From: Quisquiliibacterium sp.
Lineage (GTDB): Bacteria > Pseudomonadota > Gammaproteobacteria > Burkholderiales > Burkholderiaceae_E
Assembly: GCA_023257915.1 (NCBI GenBank)
Contig: JALRBB010000170.1
Coordinates: 1 to 8,366, forward strand
DNA: 8,366 bases
Reading direction: 5' to 3'
Numbering within the stretch: the stretch's first letter is position 1; each line of letters starts with the position of its first letter. The notes under the pieces were generated by a model. It did not search any database, was not told where the DNA came from, and was given only the letters and a program-made list of their open reading frames with translations. A program made the position numbers and the translations under genes. Shown piece by piece: positions 1 to 6,814 of the stretch.

Positions 1-1392
1 GAAGTCGGACAAGCCCGCCAAGTGCTGGCTTTCTTCGTCAAGAAACAGGTCAACCACCTGGGGCGAGGCAATCACCCGAAACTCGCGCGGGTTGAACTGG
101 CGCGCCTCGCGCTGGATCTCGCGCAGGATTTCGTAGCAGACGGTGCGCGCGGTCTTGAGCGCGCCGCGCCCGCTGCATGCCGGACAGGGTTCGCACAGCA
201 GGTGCGCGATTGACTCGCGGGTGCGCTTGCGGGTCAGCTCGACCAGGCCCAGCGAGGTAAAGCCATTGACCGAGGTGCGCGTCCGGTCGCGCGCCAGGGC
301 CTTGCGCAATTCGTGCAGCACTGCGTCCCGATGTTCAGCCTCGATCATGTCGATGAAGTCGATGATGATGATGCCGCCCAGATTGCGCAGCCGCAGCTGC
401 CGTGCAATCGCGTGCGCCGCTTCGAGGTTCGTGCGAAAGATCGTGTCCTCGAAGTTGCGCCCCCCGACGAAGCCGCCGGTGTTCACGTCGACGGTCGTCA
501 ACGCCTCGGTCTGGTCGACGATCAGGTAGCCACCGGATTTCAAGTCGACCCGGCGACCCAGTGCCTTTTCGATTTCGTCATCGACGCCATGCAGCTCAAA
601 GATCGGTCGCTCGCCGCTGTAAAGACGAATCTTTGGCGTGATGCCCGGCACATAGGTGCTCGCGAATTCCGCCAGCCGTCGCTGCTCGTCAGCGGAGTCG
701 ATCAGGATTGCGCTGGTGGAGTCGCCGGCCAGGTCACGCAAGATGCGCTGCGTCAGGCTCAGCTCGCGATACAGCAGGGACGCGGCCGGCCGGATCCGGC
801 TAAGTGCCAGGATCTCTTGCCAGCGACGTCGCAGGTACGCGAGATCCGCCGACAGCTCGGCATCGCTGGAGTCCTCTGCCGAGGTGCGCACGATGAAGCC
901 GCCACGTTCGTCTTGCGGCACGAGGCGCTGCAGTTGATCTCTGAGGCGCTGGCGTTCGGTCTCGTCCTCGATTTTCTGCGACACGCCGATGTGCGGATCC
1001 TGCGGCAGATACACCAGCAAGCGGCCCGCGATGCTGATCTGCGTCGACAGTCGTGCACCCTTGGTGCCGAGAGGATCCTTGATCACCTGGACCAGCAGCG
1101 GCTGGCCCTCGAACAGAAGTTTTTCGATTGGAGCGACCGGCGCACCGTTACCGGCCTGGGTACGCGACTGCCACAGGTCTGCGACATGCAGAAATGCGGC
1201 GCGCTCCAGACCGATGTCGATGAACGCAGACTGCATGCCCGGCAGAACCCGTGACACACGCCCGAGATAAATGTCACCGACCAGCCCGCGCGTTGCGACC
1301 CGTTCCAGGTGCAGTTCCTGGACGACGCCTTGTTGCACGACCGCGATGCGGGTCTCGTGCACGCTGTAGTTGACCAGGATTTCTTCCGTCAT
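1..1392 (-). CDS. rng: Ribonuclease G, C-terminus cut by window edge
   Basis: RNase G is an endoribonuclease of the RNase E/G family, known for maturing the 5' end of 16S rRNA and for mRNA decay in the cytoplasm. The reading frame is open from the ATG at 1392 to base 1, giving 464 residues; the family is usually about 485-490, so roughly 20-25 C-terminal residues lie outside. An S1-type RNA-binding domain occupies about residues 35-125 (GDIYLGRVSRVLPGMQSAFI begins at 39). The catalytic core holds the two metal-binding aspartates: D302 in TTVDVNTGG and D345 in IIIIDFIDM. The zinc-link cysteines follow in CPAC (C403, C406). Length and the absence of a long C-terminal scaffold region by residue 464 favour RNase G over RNase E. 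It lies 61 bases downstream of maf on the same strand. Its Shine-Dalgarno is weak, with only a GGA two bases before the ATG. No terminator or clear promoter is seen in the maf-rng gap. Confidence 0.96.
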   Translation of the reverse strand, partial: MTEEILVNYSVHETRIAVVQQGVVQELHLERVATRGLVGDIYLGRVSRVLPGMQSAFIDIGLERAAFLHVADLWQSRTQAGNGAPVAPIEKLLFEGQPLLVQVIKDPLGTKGARLSTQISIAGRLLVYLPQDPHIGVSQKIEDETERQRLRDQLQRLVPQDERGGFIVRTSAEDSSDAELSADLAYLRRRWQEILALSRIRPAASLLYRELSLTQRILRDLAGDSTSAILIDSADEQRRLAEFASTYVPGITPKIRLYSGERPIFELHGVDDEIEKALGRRVDLKSGGYLIVDQTEALTTVDVNTGGFVGGRNFEDTIFRTNLEAAHAIARQLRLRNLGGIIIIDFIDMIEAEHRDAVLHELRKALARDRTRTSVNGFTSLGLVELTRKRTRESIAHLLCEPCPACSGRGALKTARTVCYEILREIQREARQFNPREFRVIASPQVVDLFLDEESQHLAGLSDF

Positions 1393-1453
1393 GTTCCGAG
1401 GCAGGCGTTGGGAGCGGCGGCATCGATTAAGCGCGATGAGCGTGTGAAACGGC

Positions 1454-2062
1454 TCAACCGGACCGAACGAGAATGCCGCGTAGCAGGCGAGTCGTCTCGT
1501 ATAACGGCAGGCCCATGATACCGGAGTAGCTGCCTTCGATTCGCCGCACGAAGGCGCCGGCCGCTCCCTGGATGCCATAGCCGCCCGCCTTGTCGAAAGG
1601 CTCTCCGCTTGCCACGTAACGGGCAATCTCGGCCGGTGTCAGCCGGCTGAAACACACCCGCGACACATTGACGCAAATCCGTCTGCGGCTGGCGCTGGCC
1701 AGTGCGACCGCGGTCAGAACCCGATGCGTGCGGCCGGACAAGCGGCGCAGCATCTGCGCGGCTTCGTCCGGATCAGCAGGTTTGCCGAGTATCGTTCCAC
1801 CAATCGCTACCGTGGTGTCTGCGGCAAGCACTGGTGCACTGGCCAGCCCGCTGGCAGCAAGCCTGGCCAACGCCGACTCCAGCTTGGCAATGACCACGCG
1901 ACGCACGTAGACGGATGGCGATTCGCCGGGCAGTGGCTGTTCGAGCGCCTCGGCCGCCACAGGATCGTCAGGGGGTAGCAGATGGAACGGCACGCCGATC
2001 TGTCGCAGCAGTTCCTGGCGGCGCGGACTCTTCGAGGCGAGGTAGATGAATTCGGCAGGCAT
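1454..2062 (-). CDS. maf: Maf-family nucleoside triphosphate pyrophosphatase (YhdE type, dTTP/UTP)
   Basis: Maf proteins hydrolyse nucleoside triphosphates to monophosphate and pyrophosphate. They are thought to clean modified nucleotides from the pool and are linked to cell-division arrest. The product is 202 residues, normal for the family. Visible motifs are the N-terminal LASKSPRRQELL (8-19) phosphate-binding segment, LAADTTV (79-85) with the catalytic aspartate region, LGKPAD (92-97), SGEPFDKAGGYGIQG (152-166) and EGSYSGIMGLPLYET (176-190). The GEPFDKAGGYGIQG and GLPL pattern matches the YhdE (dTTP/UTP) subgroup more than the YceF (m7GTP) subgroup; this substrate call is inferred from motif similarity. 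I chose the ATG at 2062 because the family begins a few residues before the SxSPRR motif; the frame stays open further upstream into rlmH but would add unsupported residues. It starts 11 bases after the rlmH stop, and rng follows, as maf and rng are also adjacent in E. coli. Confidence 0.95.
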   Translation of the reverse strand: MPAEFIYLASKSPRRQELLRQIGVPFHLLPPDDPVAAEALEQPLPGESPSVYVRRVVIAKLESALARLAASGLASAPVLAADTTVAIGGTILGKPADPDEAAQMLRRLSGRTHRVLTAVALASASRRRICVNVSRVCFSRLTPAEIARYVASGEPFDKAGGYGIQGAAGAFVRRIEGSYSGIMGLPLYETTRLLRGILVRSG

Positions 2063-2073
2063 GTTGGATCGGC

Positions 2074-2544
2074 TCAGACTCGATGGTACGGATGGTCGGC
2101 GAGCACCGACCATGCACGGTACAACTGCTCGGCCAACACCACGCGTACCAGCGGGTGCGGTAGCGTCAGGCTCGATAAGCGAATTTTTTCACCAGCCTCA
2201 CGCTTGAGTTCAGGGTCCAGCCCGTCAGGACCACCGATCAGGATCGCGACCGGTCGGGCGGCCAATTGCCAGCGCCTGAGACGGTCGGCGAAGGCGCGCG
2301 TGTCCAGATCCTGCCCCTGCTCGTCGAGCGCGACCAGGGCTGCTTGCGCCGGCAGTGCAGATCGGATTCGCTGCGCTTCGCGGGCCATCCAGGTGGCCGC
2401 CGACTCACGCGAGGAACGCTGCTCGGCGCGAACTTCCTTCCATTCGAGCCGCAGTTCCGACGGCAAGCGATTGCCGTAATCGTCGACTGCCTGCTGCACC
2501 CAGCCGGGCATCCGGGTTCCGACGGCAATCACGCGAATCAGCAT
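2074..2544 (-). CDS. rlmH: 23S rRNA (pseudouridine1915-N3)-methyltransferase RlmH
   Basis: RlmH is a SPOUT-class methyltransferase that uses S-adenosylmethionine to methylate pseudouridine 1915 in helix 69 of 23S rRNA, acting on the assembled 70S ribosome. The product is 156 residues against about 155 in E. coli, and it matches along its whole length. It has the N-terminal VIAVGTRMPGWV (5-16), the cofactor loop LIGGPDGL (102-109), SSLTLPHPLVRV (124-135), LYRAWS (141-146) and the terminal HPYH (151-154). These C-terminal segments form the trefoil-knot SAM site in this family. A TTG codon immediately precedes the ATG, but the ATG at 2544 gives the family-normal N-terminus. The ribosome binding site is weak (GGGA about 9 bases upstream). 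The gene follows rsfS after a 108-base gap and is followed by maf 11 bases on. Neighbouring rsfS and rlmH are paired in many proteobacteria. Confidence 0.97.
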   Translation of the reverse strand: MLIRVIAVGTRMPGWVQQAVDDYGNRLPSELRLEWKEVRAEQRSSRESAATWMAREAQRIRSALPAQAALVALDEQGQDLDTRAFADRLRRWQLAARPVAILIGGPDGLDPELKREAGEKIRLSSLTLPHPLVRVVLAEQLYRAWSVLADHPYHRV

Positions 2545-2565
2545 CAAGTTTCCCAGGCTAGGCGC

Positions 2566-2577
2566 GGGCGTACGCCC
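2566..2577. repeat. 12-bp perfect palindrome in the rsfS-rlmH gap
   Basis: GGGCGTACGCCC reads the same on both strands. It lies about 20 bases upstream of the rlmH start in the only large gap between nadD and maf. Having no loop, it would form only a short hairpin in RNA, so an operator-like dyad or chance in GC-rich DNA are both possible. No function is claimed. Confidence 0.35.
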
Positions 2578-2611
2578 ACGACGGCATCCTTGCGTGACCG
2601 GACCAAATCTT

Positions 2612-2631
2612 CGCCGGCGCAGTGGCCGGCG
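2612..2631. repeat. 7-bp inverted repeat with 6-base loop in the rsfS-rlmH gap
   Basis: Arms CGCCGGC and GCCGGCG surround the loop GCAGTG, about 20 bases after the rsfS stop in the direction of transcription. It can form a GC-rich hairpin in the minus-strand transcript. No run of U follows, so it is not a typical intrinsic terminator; a processing or mRNA-stabilising hairpin is possible. Confidence 0.35.
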
Positions 2632-2652
2632 TCTGCCACCGGGCTGCGGTGA

Positions 2653-3024
2653 TCAGCGGGCTGCGGTTCCGGCTTTGGCGGAAGTGATTTTCATGCGGAC
2701 CGGCTTTCCGCCCCAGAGCTCTTCGAGGTTGTAGTAGGAGCGGATTGCCGGTTGCATCAGGTGCACGATCAGGTCGCCCAGATCGACCAGCACCCACTCG
2801 CCGGTGTCCTCGCCCTCGACCGACACCACGATGCCGCCGGCCTGCTTGACCTTCTCGCAGACCCGCGAGGCCAGAGCCCGGGTCTGGCGGTTTGAGGTGC
2901 CGCTCGCGATGACGACCCGGTCGAACAGGTCGGACAGGCCGGTGGTGTTGTAGACCTTGATGTCGTGTGCCTTGACGTCTTCAAGGGCGTCGACGACGAC
3001 GCGCTGCAGCTTGCGGATATCCAT
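2653..3024 (-). CDS. rsfS: Ribosomal silencing factor RsfS (Iojap/YbeB family)
   Basis: RsfS binds ribosomal protein uL14 on the large subunit and blocks subunit joining, damping translation under starvation or in stationary phase. The product is 123 residues; family members are typically about 105-130. Conserved features seen are the start MDIRKLQRVVVDALED, VVIASGTSNRQ (37-47), GEDTGEWVLVDLGDLIVHLM (71-90) carrying W77 and D81, and YYNLEELW (97-104). The last 10-12 residues are a basic, alanine-rich tail outside the conserved domain. The ATG at 3024 follows the nadD stop by 18 bases. A purine-rich AAAGGAAG directly after the nadD stop can act as ribosome binding site, though it sits about 11 bases before the ATG, slightly far. 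nadD-rsfS-rlmH neighbourhood is widely conserved, linking NAD synthesis and ribosome control in one transcript. Confidence 0.96.
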   Translation of the reverse strand: MDIRKLQRVVVDALEDVKAHDIKVYNTTGLSDLFDRVVIASGTSNRQTRALASRVCEKVKQAGGIVVSVEGEDTGEWVLVDLGDLIVHLMQPAIRSYYNLEELWGGKPVRMKITSAKAGTAAR

Positions 3025-3042
3025 TCGGGGGGAAGCTTCCTT

Positions 3043-3693
3043 TCAGAGCAAGGCTCTTGCACCGTACAGACGGTGCGATTCAATATAGTCCAGAACAGCG
3101 GCAGGAACCAGTTCTGTGGGGCGATCGCCAGCGGCAAGTCGCTCGCGAAGCACCGTAGCTGACACCGGGACCGGTGGCATCACGAAGAACACGATCGAGC
3201 CGGCCGGTGCATCCGGGAGCGCATCGCGACCGTGCTGGTGCACCAGATGCTCGACGTCGATAGGCAAATCCTGCAGGCCGATGCGCTCACGCTGTGTGCA
3301 GGCGATGTGCGCGAAGCCAAGCAGATCGCGATAGCGATGCCAGGTGGCCAGGTTGCGCAGCTGATCGCTCCCGAGCAATAGGACGAGCGCCGGATCGTCG
3401 CCGTACTCGACTCGCAGCTCGGCTAGTGTGTCAACGGTATAGGTTGACCCGGCGCGCAGGGTCTCGCGACCGTCGGCGAGCAGTCGGTCCTCACCGCGCA
3501 CCGCCAGCTGCACCATCTGCAGACGTTGCTCGGCGCTGGCCGTCGAGGAGTTCTTCTGCCAGGAACGACCGGTGGGCATCAGCCTGACCTCGTCGAGTGA
3601 CAAGGCATCGCGCCCGGCGCGGGCCAGCGCGAGATGCCCGATGTGGATCGGGTCGAAGGTTCCACCCAGCAGTCCGATACGTCGACGAGTCAA
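3043..3693 (-). CDS. nadD: Nicotinate-nucleotide adenylyltransferase NadD, TTG start
   Basis: NadD transfers AMP from ATP to nicotinic acid mononucleotide, making deamido-NAD in the de novo and salvage NAD pathways. The product is 216 residues, close to the family norm. Near its N-terminus is the nucleotidyltransferase signature GGTFDPIHIGH (10-20) with the H17/H20 pair. Next come GSDQLRNLATWHRY (108-121) and the C-terminal VSATVLRERL (177-186), equivalent to the ISSTxIR nucleotide-binding motif. No ATG occurs between the hemF stop and the GGTFDP motif. The best start is TTG at 3693, because GGAG lies 8 bases upstream and the N-terminus MTRRRIGLLGG then has the usual length. It lies 20 bases after hemF and 18 bases before rsfS. 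Function is confident; the exact start is slightly less so. Confidence 0.95.
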   Translation of the reverse strand: MTRRRIGLLGGTFDPIHIGHLALARAGRDALSLDEVRLMPTGRSWQKNSSTASAEQRLQMVQLAVRGEDRLLADGRETLRAGSTYTVDTLAELRVEYGDDPALVLLLGSDQLRNLATWHRYRDLLGFAHIACTQRERIGLQDLPIDVEHLVHQHGRDALPDAPAGSIVFFVMPPVPVSATVLRERLAAGDRPTELVPAAVLDYIESHRLYGARALL

Positions 3694-3701
3694 CAGAGCA
3701 G

Positions 3702-3705
3702 CTCC
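3702..3705 (-). promoter_or_regulatory. Ribosome binding site supporting the TTG start of nadD
   Basis: GGAG on the minus strand lies 8 bases before the TTG at 3693-3691, between the hemF stop and nadD. This spacing is close to ideal and is the main sequence reason to accept a TTG start where no ATG is available. Confidence 0.6.
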
Positions 3706-3713
3706 GCCAGCAC

Positions 3714-4658
3714 TCAGGCCCAGTCGCGCGGCTTGAGGAAGTCGCGGTACAGGCGTTCTTCGGGGCTGCCCGGCTCCGGGTGCCAGTCGTAGCGCCAGCG
3801 CACCACCGGTGGCAGCGACATCAGAATCGACTCGGTACGGCCGCCGGATTGCAGCCCGAACAGCGTGCCCCGGTCGAACACCAGGTTGAATTCGACATAG
3901 CGGCCGCGCCGGTAGGCCTGGAAGTCGCGCTCGCGTTCGCCGTATGGCGTGTCGCGACGACGTTCGACGATCGGCACATAGGCCTCGAGGAAGGCATCGC
4001 CGACGCTTCGCATCATCGCAAATGAGCGCTCGAAGCCCAGTTCGCTGAAGTCGTCAAAGAAAATGCCGCCCACGCCACGCGGTTCGTTGCGATGTTTGAG
4101 GAAAAAGTATTCGTCGCACCACTGCTTGAAGCGCGGATGCAGCTGAGCCCCGAACGGCTCGAGCGCCTGCCGGCAGCTCGCATGAAAGCGCACGACATCC
4201 TTTTCGAAGCCGTAGTAGGGCGTCAGGTCCATGCCGCCGCCGAACCACCAGATCGCCTCGCCGCCGGCCGGATCTCGGGCCAGGAAAAAGCGTACGTTCA
4301 TGTGAACGGTGGGCACGTACGGGTTGCGTGGATGCAGCACCAGCGAAACACCCATCGCCTCGAACGGGCGTCCACCGAGCTGCGGACGCTGGGCGCTGGC
4401 CGACGGCGGCAGCCGATCGCCATGCACATGGGAGAAGTTCACTCCGCCGCGCTCGAAAATACTGCCTTCTTCGATGACGCGCGTGATTCCGCCGCCGCCC
4501 TGGTCGCGCTGCCACTGATCGGTGTGGAACGGGTTGGCGTCCAGCGCTTCCAGACGCGCGACGATCGACGCCTGCAGCGACACCAGGTAGTCATGCACCT
4601 GCCTCGCATCGGGCTGCTGCACCGAGGCGGTTTCGAGCATCGAAGGCTGCTGGCTCAT
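3714..4658 (-). CDS. hemF: Oxygen-dependent coproporphyrinogen III oxidase
   Basis: HemF converts coproporphyrinogen III to protoporphyrinogen IX by two O2-dependent oxidative decarboxylations in heme synthesis, in the cytoplasm as a homodimer. The product is 314 residues; E. coli HemF is 299, the difference being mainly a longer N-terminus. It matches through the whole length: [20 protein letters not shown] (54-73), NFSHVHG (74-80), [14 protein letters not shown] (112-125), [16 protein letters not shown] (137-152), [16 protein letters not shown] (188-203), [20 protein letters not shown] (251-270) and [14 protein letters not shown] (271-284). The start is uncertain: ATG at 4658 gives [10 protein letters not shown], and a second ATG at 4640 would remove six residues. 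Neither has a clear Shine-Dalgarno. Because purD ends only 10 bases before the upstream ATG, translational coupling to purD is likely. No anaerobic HemN is in the window. Confidence 0.97.
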   Translation of the reverse strand: MSQQPSMLETASVQQPDARQVHDYLVSLQASIVARLEALDANPFHTDQWQRDQGGGGITRVIEEGSIFERGGVNFSHVHGDRLPPSASAQRPQLGGRPFEAMGVSLVLHPRNPYVPTVHMNVRFFLARDPAGGEAIWWFGGGMDLTPYYGFEKDVVRFHASCRQALEPFGAQLHPRFKQWCDEYFFLKHRNEPRGVGGIFFDDFSELGFERSFAMMRSVGDAFLEAYVPIVERRRDTPYGERERDFQAYRRGRYVEFNLVFDRGTLFGLQSGGRTESILMSLPPVVRWRYDWHPEPGSPEERLYRDFLKPRDWA

Positions 4659-4668
4659 CGGGGGCGCA

Positions 4669-5955
4669 TCAGCGCTTGCGCGCGATCGCGCGATAGCCGA
4701 TGTCGCTGCGAAACTGCATGCCGTCGAAGCGGATCGCGTCGATGCGCTTGTATGCGAGTCCCTGAGCGATCTTGACCGAATCGCCCAGGCCGGTGACGCA
4801 CAGCACCCGACCTCCGCTGGTCAGCGTACGGCCATCCTGTTCGACGGTGCCAGCGTGAAACACCAGGCACTCCGCGTCGGGCGGATTGCCGTCAGCAGGC
4901 AGTCCGCTGATCACGTCGCCCTTGCGCGGATCGTCCGGATAGCCGCCGGCTGCGATCACAACCCCCAGCGCCGTGCGCCGGTCCCAGTCGATCTGTGCCT
5001 CGTCGAGCCGGCCGTCGATTGCCAGTTCGAACACGCTGGCCAGGTCGCTCTTGATGCGCGCCATGATCGGTTGGGTTTCAGGATCGCCCATCCGGCAGTT
5101 GAACTCGAGCGTGCGCGGCTGCCCTGCGTCGTCGATCATCAGGCCGGCATACAGGAACCCGGAAAACGGAATGCCGTCGCGCGCCATGCCGTTGACGGTG
5201 GGCATGATGATTTCCCGCAGCACCTTCGCGTGGATTTCCGGGGTGACCACAGGGGCTGGCGAGTAGGCACCCATGCCGCCGGTGTTCGGCCCGGCATCGC
5301 TGTCCAGCAAGCGTTTGTGGTCCTGGCTGGACGCTAACGCGAGCACGTTGCGACCATCGACCATGACGATGAAGCTGGCTTCCTCGCCGGCCAGGAAATC
5401 TTCGATGACCACCCGCGCGCCGGCGGACCCCATCCGGTTGTCGACCAGCATCGAGTCGATCGCGGCATGTGCCTGCTCCAGCGTCTCGGCCACGACGACG
5501 CCCTTGCCTGCGGCCAGGCCGTCCGCCTTGATGACGATCGGCGCGCCGCGCCGTTCTACATAGGCATGTGCGGCATCGGCCTGGGTGAAGGTCTCGTATT
5601 CAGCGGTCGGGATGGCGTGGCGTTTCATGAACGCCTTGGCGAAATCCTTCGATGACTCAAGCTGCGCGGCTGCACGGGTCGGACCGAAGATCCGCAGGCC
5701 GCGCTCGCGGAACAGGTCAACGATGCCTGCGGCAAGCGGTGCCTCGGGACCGACCACCGTGAACGCGACCTGTTCGCGGTCGGCAAAGTCGGCCAGCTCG
5801 GCGAGATCGGTAATCGCAAGATTTTCAAGACCTGGTTCGCGGGCAGTGCCGCCGTTGCCCGGTGCGACGAAGACCTTGTGCACCCGGGGCGACTGCGCGA
5901 GCCGCCAGGCGAGTGCATGCTCACGCCCTCCCGAGCCGACAACCAGAAGTTTCAT
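4669..5955 (-). CDS. purD: Phosphoribosylamine-glycine ligase (GAR synthetase)
   Basis: PurD joins glycine to phosphoribosylamine with ATP, the second step of purine nucleotide synthesis. The product is 428 residues, the normal length for the monofunctional bacterial enzyme. The N-domain opens with [20 protein letters not shown] and contains [11 protein letters not shown] (67-77). The ATP-grasp region includes [13 protein letters not shown] (98-110), [16 protein letters not shown] (141-156) and [20 protein letters not shown] (210-229). The metal-binding signature is [12 protein letters not shown] (284-295), where the common RFGDPE reads RMGDPE. The C-terminal domain runs to the stop at 4669. 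The ATG at 5955 has AGGA 7 bases upstream that shares bases with the yebC stop codon. It sits between yebC and hemF with spacers of 9 and 10 bases. No purine riboswitch or PurR-like site is evident upstream. Confidence 0.98.
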   Translation of the reverse strand: MKLLVVGSGGREHALAWRLAQSPRVHKVFVAPGNGGTAREPGLENLAITDLAELADFADREQVAFTVVGPEAPLAAGIVDLFRERGLRIFGPTRAAAQLESSKDFAKAFMKRHAIPTAEYETFTQADAAHAYVERRGAPIVIKADGLAAGKGVVVAETLEQAHAAIDSMLVDNRMGSAGARVVIEDFLAGEEASFIVMVDGRNVLALASSQDHKRLLDSDAGPNTGGMGAYSPAPVVTPEIHAKVLREIIMPTVNGMARDGIPFSGFLYAGLMIDDAGQPRTLEFNCRMGDPETQPIMARIKSDLASVFELAIDGRLDEAQIDWDRRTALGVVIAAGGYPDDPRKGDVISGLPADGNPPDAECLVFHAGTVEQDGRTLTSGGRVLCVTGLGDSVKIAQGLAYKRIDAIRFDGMQFRSDIGYRAIARKR

Positions 5956-5962
5956 TGGGGGT

Positions 5963-5966
5963 TCCT
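5963..5966 (-). promoter_or_regulatory. purD ribosome binding site overlapping the yebC stop codon
   Basis: AGGA on the minus strand lies 7 bases before the purD ATG. Its first two bases are the last two of the yebC TAG stop (5965-5967). Ribosomes ending yebC therefore finish exactly over the purD initiation region, suggesting translational coupling. Confidence 0.6.
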
Positions 5967-6699
5967 AGGCCTGCTGTTCGTCAAACGACGCGTTGGTGAA
6001 GACCTGCTGCACGTCGTCGAGATTCTCGAGGGCGTCGAGCAGCTTTTGCATTTTGGCGGCGTCGTCGCCGGCAAGCTCGGTCTCGTTGAGGGGTTTCATC
6101 GTGATCTCTGCGACGTCGGCCTTGAGCCCGGCCGCATCGAAGCCCTGTTTAAGCGTCGCAAAATCACCGGGAGCGCAGATCACCTCGACGCCGCCTTCGT
6201 CATCGCTGGCGACATCCTCGGCGCCAGCCTCGATTGCCGCATCCATGATCTGCTCCTCGGGCGCACCGGGCGCGAACAGAAACTGCCCGCAATGCTTGAA
6301 CATGAACGTGACCGAGCCGTCGGTGCCAAGATTGCCGCCATTTTTGGAAAACGCATGGCGCACCTCGGCGACCGTGCGCGTGCGGTTATCGGTCATGCAG
6401 TCGACAATCACAGCCGCGCCGCCAATGCCATAGCCCTCGTAGCGGATCTCTTCGTAGTTGGCACCGTCCAGGCCTCCGGCGCCGCGAGCAATCGCCTTGT
6501 TCACGGTGTCCTTGGGCATGTTGGCGTCGGACGCCTTGTCCATCGCCATGCGAAGACGCGGATTGGTGCCCGGATCGGCACCGCCGAGCTTGGAGGCGAC
6601 CGTGATCTCCTTGATCAGGCGCGTGAACAGCTTGCCGCGCTTGGCGTCCTGTCGACCTTTGCGATGCTGAATGTTGGCCCACTTGGAATGGCCGGCCAT
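5965..6699 (-). CDS. yebC: YebC/TACO1-family protein (translation factor or regulator)
   Basis: YebC-family proteins were long annotated as transcriptional regulators. Mitochondrial TACO1 is a translational activator, and recent work ties bacterial members to translation of difficult proline-containing stretches. The cellular role here is inferred from family. The product is 244 residues, normal for the family. It starts with the hallmark [20 protein letters not shown] and continues with [14 protein letters not shown] (27-40), [20 protein letters not shown] (46-65), IARGAGG (69-75), [15 protein letters not shown] (81-95), [20 protein letters not shown] (104-123) and GSVTFMF (127-133). The remaining two alpha/beta domains are acidic, as usual. 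The ATG at 6699 is preceded by AGAAAGG at 7-base spacing, a good ribosome binding site. It is the first gene of the minus-strand cluster and diverges from the EamA transporter across 165 bases, so it probably carries the cluster promoter. Confidence 0.97.
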   Translation of the reverse strand: MAGHSKWANIQHRKGRQDAKRGKLFTRLIKEITVASKLGGADPGTNPRLRMAMDKASDANMPKDTVNKAIARGAGGLDGANYEEIRYEGYGIGGAAVIVDCMTDNRTRTVAEVRHAFSKNGGNLGTDGSVTFMFKHCGQFLFAPGAPEEQIMDAAIEAGAEDVASDDEGGVEVICAPGDFATLKQGFDAAGLKADVAEITMKPLNETELAGDDAAKMQKLLDALENLDDVQQVFTNASFDEQQA

Positions 6700-6706
6700 G
6701 GATGAA

Positions 6707-6713
6707 CCTTTCT
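6707..6713 (-). promoter_or_regulatory. yebC ribosome binding site
   Basis: AGAAAGG on the minus strand is 7 bases before the yebC ATG. It fixes that start and is among the strongest Shine-Dalgarno sequences in the minus-strand cluster. Confidence 0.6.
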
Positions 6714-6723
6714 GCGCCGTGTT

Positions 6724-6736
6724 GCACCGCTGGTGC
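6724..6736. repeat. Small stem-loop in the yebC leader
   Basis: GCACC and GGTGC form a 5-bp inverted repeat around a 3-base loop. It begins about 25 bases upstream of the yebC start. If transcription begins near 6768, as the -10-like box suggests, this hairpin would be in the yebC 5' leader. No known riboswitch or attenuator is recognised, and short hairpins are common by chance. Confidence 0.3.
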
Positions 6737-6774
6737 GTGGCGTGGTGGAATCGCGGGTTTTCGGGAACAGACGG

Positions 6775-6780
6775 ATTTTA
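6775..6780 (-). promoter_or_regulatory. Possible -10 box for the yebC cluster
   Basis: TAAAAT on the minus strand matches the sigma-70 -10 consensus at five of six positions and would give a leader of about 68 bases before yebC. At 16-18 base spacing no good -35 hexamer is present, so an activator or a weak promoter would be needed. It overlaps the plus-strand -10-like box. Confidence 0.35.
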
Positions 6781-6784
6781 TCAT
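6779..6784 (+). promoter_or_regulatory. Possible -10 box for the EamA-SDR pair
   Basis: TATCAT matches the sigma-70 -10 consensus at five of six positions, about 80 bases before the EamA start. The best upstream -35 partner is only TTTTCG at 15-base spacing (three of six). It shares two bases with the minus-strand -10-like box, so the two promoters, if real, could not be occupied together. Confidence 0.3.
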
Positions 6785-6804
6785 CCGCTTCCCGCCGTCC
6801 TTGT

Positions 6805-6814
6805 GTTGCGCAAC
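6805..6814. repeat. 10-bp perfect palindrome GTTGCGCAAC
   Basis: This palindrome sits inside the larger inverted repeat, about 20 bases downstream of the plus-strand -10-like box. Such a site could bind a dimeric regulator of the transporter pair; chance is also possible. The heptamer GTGTTGC that overlaps it recurs at 6719-6725. Confidence 0.3.

Noticed and set aside
313..1254. Long plus-strand open frame (313 codons) opposite rng
   Set aside because: It is antisense to an unmistakable RNase G, shows no family motif and has the composition of a high-GC shadow frame.
1393..1453. Possible separate promoter or terminator in the maf-rng gap
   Set aside because: No stem followed by T-run and no -35/-10 pair at acceptable spacing could be found by eye.
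2558..2587. Nine-residue leader peptide (MPSWAYARA) upstream of rlmH
   Set aside because: The AAGG before its ATG is directly adjacent, leaving no spacer, and the sequence has no regulatory codon run or attenuator partner.
3031..3040. Palindrome GGAAGCTTCC between nadD and rsfS as an operator or terminator
   Set aside because: It has no loop and is explained by a ribosome-binding purine run followed by pyrimidines; too short to claim.
4092..4775. Plus-strand open frame (227 codons) opposite hemF and the purD end
   Set aside because: Shadow of hemF codon use; it crosses the purD-hemF boundary and has no domain.
5878..6705. Plus-strand open frame (275 codons) opposite yebC
   Set aside because: It is antisense to a fully conserved YebC and begins inside purD; no ribosome binding site or family similarity is visible.
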